DNA of 20,708 bases. Origin: Bolinopsis microptera (Eukaryota; Ctenophora; Tentaculata; Lobata; Bolinopsidae). Below, piece after piece: positions 16,592 to 20,708 of this stretch. Below the pieces are notes generated by a model. That model saw only the letters and a list, made by a program, of their open reading frames with translations. It had not been told where the DNA came from and made no database searches. The stretch spans positions 22,483,779 through 22,504,486 of the forward strand of contig NC_087073.1 in NCBI RefSeq assembly GCF_026151205.1, read 5' to 3'. A program made the translations under genes and the position numbers. Numbering within the stretch: position 1 is the first letter of the stretch; each line of letters starts with the position of its first letter.

Positions 16592-17914
16592 TAGTTAAAC
16601 AAAAAATTTCTTAGTTAAACAAAAATTTCAATTTTATGCCATTTATTACAGATTAAACAAGTTTACAATAAATCAATTTGATATTTAACGGAATCCTAAT
16701 TCAATGTGCAGTATGGTTGTCACTCTTTAAATAGATTAGATATAGGTTGACGGGGCAAAGGAGTGTGCGTGCTGTTCGCTATTGCTCACACCAAACGGCA
16801 ACCTAGTAAATGTTTTGTATGAACACCGGTCTCCATCACGATACAAAATTAGGATTGTAGAATTTATTGTATAACTATTAGTGCAGTGGAGGTAGCGGTG
16901 TGGTGCATTAATAGAGTGACAGCCTACTGATTTAGAGTTGTTTTTAAGTGAGCATAATGGCCAATGGGTGTATTTTTGGATCTAATGGCAACTTTAAAAT
17001 TTGTTCTTTTAATCATTTATTAAATATCAGTTTAAAAATATATAAATCTGGAATCTGTTCACTCTGTGAACCAGTCCTATAAAAATTTCAAAAACCCTCC
17101 TAAATTAAATATTAAAAACGTCTCAGTAATGGAAATAGTCATACAATTAAGAAATTAACCAAATTCTTAATATCTACCTAAGAGAAAAATACCTACCTAA
17201 GTCAATTTCTACCTGTAATACACTAAATATTAGGTTAAATACATAGGTGGTGGAGTCAGCACACATTTACCAAAATCAAATTTGTTTAATAGGAGGAGCC
17301 TGTGGGCCGAGATCACTGGATTAAATTTGATGAAGGGGATTGTTTTCAAATGACAGCTGCATTATGTCATAATCGCTTGTGGTCCATGCCGAATCATTAT
17401 AAGCATGTTGCAGCTTTAGAAGTGCCTTTTTCAGGCGACTTTTAGCAAGGCTAATCTTGTAGGAGTAGTCAAAGAGCTTAAGTTTAGGTGCAATTGTGTT
17501 CCAAATTTTGGTGGATCTTGATATAAAGTCATTAGATGGGAGTTGTGAAATGATAGTGGTTTCCTTTCTAAAAGATGACTGATAATGCTGTTGCAGTGAT
17601 GCTGGGCACCTTAGTTTTAGTATTTTAAAAACTTCCATAAATGTGTGATATGTATATAAATTTTTGAAAGCCAGGATGTTTTGTTGCTTGAAAAGTGGTT
17701 TACAGTGCTCTAGTTGGAAGAATGTATGGTCAAGTGCCTGGCTGTCAAACTCTCTTGTTCTTGCACATGTAAGGAACTTGTTTAGGTATGCCTCTTTATC
17801 ACCAAAGAGGACCCGTACACAGTGCTTCTGAGACAGCCAGATACTTGCTGTCCTAAAGAGTGCTGCATCACCCCAAACTGAGATACAATATGTAATATGG
17901 GATTCAAATAGTGT
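16592..17914 (-). mobile_element. LINE family J copy C, 3' part only, in kinesin intron 2
   Basis: A minus-strand 5'-truncated J element. Its 5' end (17914) lies inside the TLFESH codons and directly meets the tail repeats of another J 3' end. Its 3' end is a tandem tail of two about 20-bp units, TAGTTAAACAAAAAATTTCT (16592-16611) and a close variant (16612-16630). The 3' UTR (16631-17320) contains diverged versions of the blocks in the copy at 5428-7532, for example TTTTATGCCATTTATTACAG (16632-16651) and GGGGCAAAGGAGTGT (from 16752). I found no convincing target duplication. Confidence 0.75.
17321..17914 (-). pseudogene. LINE J RT C-terminal fragment
   Basis: About 197 open codons collinear with the last 190 residues of the RT at 6052-7532: TLFESHITYCISVWG, RVLFGDKEAYLNKF, CARTREF, NILAFKNLYTYH, SRSTKIWNTIAPKLKLFDYS. 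The RT catalytic core is missing because of 5' truncation, so it has no enzymatic function. Many substitutions relative to the copy inside R suggest a different subfamily. It lies antisense within intron 2 of the kinesin gene. Confidence 0.8.
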
Positions 17915-18060
17915 CAATGAAACAAGAAATCAGGTATCAATGAAACAAGAAATTTTTCAATGAAACAAGAAATTTAATTTTAGCACATTTTACAGAATAA
18001 AAAGATGTACAACAATCCATAAAATATAATGCCCATTTGGTGTATGACTTTGGGGGAAAG
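17914..18060 (-). mobile_element. LINE family J 3' end fragment (copy B)
   Basis: Three tail units of the form TCAATGAAACAAGAAATTT (17914-17930, 17937-17955, 17957-17975) are followed by TTTTAGCACATTTTACAGAA (17978-17997), nearly identical to 5461-5480, and by about 60 bp of weaker similarity, including AAAATATAATGC. This is the last 100 bp or so of a J element, extremely 5'-truncated. The 5' limit is approximate. Confidence 0.65.
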
Positions 18061-19919
18061 CCAAGGGTTAATTCGAATTAGGAATATATCCCCTAAAAGC
18101 AGGGGTGTAGGAAGAGGGGGCAAGGGGGTGCGGTGCGCCCTCGAAAAGAGCCAATTTTTTTGCCTCATTTAGCCCCTTTGCCCAGAAAATTATACGTTTT
18201 GGACACTTTCTCAGATAATATAATTTTACCATTTGTATATTATATAATTTTACCATTTGCAGCTAAGCTATCTGTTGGCTGATGGATATTATTAGTATTA
18301 GTGGAGAACACTTTGCCTTAGCGAAACATTTTTTTGAAGATATTACTTGAGAAAAAGGCTTAGAAGCAATTTGGCAACAGAGATAATTTATTTTTCTTTT
18401 TTAAAACGCAGTTTCAAAAAAGAACAAGAAATGCGGCCGCTTTTCTTTTGTGGATGGCCGCTCAATTTCCCGATCCGTGATGGCGTATTTTATCATATTC
18501 CATACCACCTGGGGACCACAGTCTTTACTGGTTATAAGCATGCAGAATGCAGATATGGCGGAGTGACAGGCCGAGCGCCACCAAGTTAATATAATTCCAT
18601 ATTGAATTTGAAAATCGTGTATATTTCTATGTAACCATAATATGCTTATTGTTTATGCAACCTGACACCCGACACGGATCTGTGCAAAATAGTAATACTA
18701 ACTCAAAATAATAATAGTATGCTATCAATTAGTGCCTAGTGGGATATGTACATGGTGAAATTAATAATGTACTTGGTCAGTTCAGCGCCGTGCTCCAACA
18801 ATTATTTAATTCACATTATTGCGCAAAATAACTTTGCGCAGGTAGTCACGTGGGCGATAACAGTGCGCGAGGGCACGCACGCTCGCACGCAGGTATGGTC
18901 GCAAAGCTACCATATACAAAATAAACCTTGATCGCTAACCCTTGTCCTTGACTCTTTTGTGCCTTCGGCACTTTGAGTCATGGATCGGGAAAAAATAAAT
19001 CGGGGTTTTACTGTACTAGGAAACATTGTTAGACAAAAAATAAAGCTCATCTAGATATTTTTTGACGTGCTAGGATATTTGGGAGTGAAAATTAAATTTT
19101 GATCGGGTTTGGGCATGTTTGAAATTTGCTCAACTTTGAGCTGAAGTAACTTGTGAACTGAATGAGCAATTTCATCATTTAAAAAACATAAGACTCTCTG
19201 CCAGAAAAACAGACATTTTGAGAAGCTCAATTTTTGGCTAAAAGTCATAATGCCATTTCTCCGAGCATGTCCAATTAGTTTCCACTTTTCCTAGCACACC
19301 CCATTAGTTCCCACTTCTCTTAATATGCCCCATTAGTTCTCCTAAACGTTTGGACATGGCTTTGTCCCACAATGAGTGTGTTTTGTAATTATCATTCTTA
19401 TTGTCATTTTAAAGGTCCCATTAAAAAAACTAGATTTGTACCACTGTTATACTTGTAGCCACATTGAATTTTGAATCTGTACTTATTTTAAGATACCCAA
19501 TCCCCAATGCTTAACTTCCAGTCGCAAGCCTGGGACCACTACTAGCATAGTCACAACATCTACAAAGCTGCCATATAGCCTGACTGACAATTTTCTCGAC
19601 TGACTGACAATGTTTCTTCTTTTTCCCCATTTAGAATACAAAGATTAGTACTTTTAGCTTATGATTAATATTATATTTTGACCTATAGTTTACCTAGCTT
19701 AAGAACTGGCCCTACAGTTAAAGATAATCTGGTTGGTGCAATGTCACTAATTAATTATCAAATGATTTAAAATTTGTTTTCAGTCAAAATGGTCCCAAAT
19801 CTGAATTTTCAAGAAAACAACAAATTTTTTTAATTTAAATCAATTATAGCAACAATTTGAAAAACTTTTTTCTCTATAATAATCATTTAACCTATAAGTT
19901 AACCTATTTTCGACCTCAG
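18061..19919. other. Remainder of kinesin intron 2 with short tandem repeats
   Basis: No credible coding sequence. It holds: a G-rich patch, CAGGGGTGTAGGAAGAGGGG (18099-18118), like the end of a MITE but without a partner; an 18-bp word ATATAATTTTACCATTTG at 18218-18235 and 18242-18259 (period 24); a 29-bp unit around CCCATTAGTTCCCACTTCTC, about 2.8 copies (19265-19344); and TGACTGACAAT at 19581-19591 and 19601-19611. The 3' splice site is CTATTTTCGACCTCAG, ending at 19919. Confidence 0.5.
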
Positions 19920-20601
19920 AACGCAAATCAAAAGAGAAGAAAGAGTCAACCCCTGAACCCACACCCCCCAATAGCACATATTTCAACCGGGCAACGTTTT
20001 TACGTCGCAGTTTTAACAAAACAAAAGGCAATGATAACGAGCCCTCCTTACAGAGATCCACTAAACAAAGCATGTCCTCCCGAAATATGACGTCGCGTGA
20101 GAGAAACCGCTGTGCATCATCGCAACCTGCTCTTTCTAACAAGAAAATATCGTCTTCCGCTTCAGCTGAAAACATAAACAACCTCAAGTTAAATAACGGA
20201 AGCCACCTACTCCGCAAGTCTGCTAGCGGAAAAACTGTGTCGTATCTGGGGAAAACAGAATCAAACCCTCCCATTCGTACCCGGTCAAAAACCACTTCAG
20301 TATTTACCAGCTCGACAGACAAAGCAAGACCAACATCAGCGTCTAAAGTTTCAGATAAGATAAAAGTTTGTGTTCGAAAACGTCCCCTGAACCGAAGAGA
20401 GAAAACCCGGAACGAAGAGGATGTTGTAGAGATCCCGTCTGGCAATCAGTGCTTTGTGTATGAGAGTAAAACATCTGTTGATTTATCAAAGTTCGTACAG
20501 AAGCACTGTTACATGTTTGATAGGGCTTTTGGTGAGGCAGCGGATAATGAGCTGGTTTACTGCAACACAGCTAAACCCCTCGTAGACTGGGTCTTCCAAG
20601 G
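19920..20601 (+). CDS. KIF24: KIF24-like kinesin, exon 3 (linker and start of motor domain)
   Basis: After a pyrimidine-rich acceptor ending CAG at 19919, the frame stays open to the donor AAGG|GTAAGT (GT at 20602-20603). With exons 1 and 2 it gives 296 residues so far. The linker is Ser/Thr/Lys/Arg-rich and low in complexity. The motor begins near residue 217 with KIKVCVRKRPLNRREK, then DVVEIP, VDLSKFVQKHCYMFDRAFGE and NELVYCNTAKPLVDWVFQG, just before the expected P-loop (GQTGSGKT), which must be in the next exon. The VCVRKRPL strand and the FDRAF...VY...TAKPLV order are of the kinesin-13 type. Vertebrate KIF24 has SAM then motor at nearly this spacing; it is reported to depolymerise microtubules at centrioles and to restrain ciliogenesis. 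An ATG at 20072 could serve as an internal start if exons 1-2 are skipped. Confidence 0.88.
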
Positions 20602-20708
20602 GTAAGTAAACCTCTCGTAGACTGGGTCTTTCAAGGGTAAGTAAACCCCTCGTAGACTGGGTCTTCCAAGGGTAAGTAAACCCCTTGTAGACTGGGTCTT
20701 CCAAGGGT
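20573..20708 (+). repeat. 35-bp tandem array duplicating the exon 3 end and its splice donor
   Basis: Four units with a period of exactly 35 bp: 20573-20607, 20608-20642, 20643-20677 and 20678-20708 (the last cut by the window edge). Units differ by one or two bases (CCCCTCG, CCTCTCG, CCCCTTG; TTCC or TTTC). Each contains the last codons of the exon (AAACCC...TTCCAAGG) and the donor GGTAAGT (the fourth is truncated after GGGT). The first unit overlaps coding sequence, so the array grew from the exon-intron border. Reading past the first donor meets TAA at once (20603-20605), so use of a later donor would truncate the protein. Confidence 0.92.

Noticed and set aside
18099-18170. A possible second MITE, with CAGGGGTGTAGG resembling the CAGTGGCGTAAC terminus
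   Set aside because: No opposite terminus or flanking duplication was found.
18347-18589. An 80-codon + strand frame in kinesin intron 2
   Set aside because: No motif, no recognisable similarity and no splice context; its length is within chance expectation.
19840-20445. A 201-codon minus-strand frame opposite the kinesin exon
   Set aside because: It is the antisense shadow of exon 3, whose sense frame has clear kinesin motor motifs and matching splice sites.

Overview
The window is a piece of a metazoan genome, most likely a marine invertebrate (cnidarian-like is my best guess, from the style of the retrotransposons; this is inference). It is AT-rich, has spliceosomal introns, and about three quarters of it is retrotransposon. 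It holds one host gene, on the + strand from 15124 past the right edge: a KIF24-type kinesin with an N-terminal SAM domain. Three exons are visible (15124-15195, 16381-16516, 19920-20601), and their phases (0, then 1) fit each other exactly.

Working labels for the elements: J = an APE-type-looking LINE family seen in several copies; R = a LINE with a C-terminal restriction-like endonuclease (R2/NeSL/Hero-type); A = an apparently complete two-ORF LINE whose ORF1 carries an AlkB-type dioxygenase domain and an SGNH esterase domain; X = an unidentified coding scrap.

Layout. 1-1121: GC-rich short repeats and CAGCAGT/AACTGCT inverted-repeat arrays, including a 346-bp element with long terminal inverted repeats. 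1122-8441: a nested stack. A decayed + strand J copy (1122-1455 and 8032-8441) is split by a 6.5-kb insertion bounded by a 14-bp target duplication. The insertion contains scrap X (1456-1682) and a nearly complete minus-strand R element. R is itself split by a minus-strand, 5'-truncated J copy (5428-7532) bounded by an 8-bp target duplication. Reading frames match across both duplications, which supports the order of events. 8442-9720: AT-rich DNA without genes, whose right part is probably the 3' UTR of element A. 9721-14504: element A on the minus strand, ORF1 (550 aa) followed by ORF2 (991 aa, endonuclease plus reverse transcriptase), both open and so probably young. 14505-15123: A's 5' leader and the upstream region of the kinesin gene. 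15196-16380: intron 1 with a hAT-like MITE. 16517-19919: intron 2 with two more J 3' ends and several short tandem repeats. 19920-20708: kinesin exon 3, then a 35-bp tandem array in which every unit carries the exon end and its splice donor.

The two most interesting observations are the AlkB+SGNH ORF1 of element A and the splice-donor minisatellite at the right edge. No rRNA, tRNA, CRISPR or prokaryotic feature was found.
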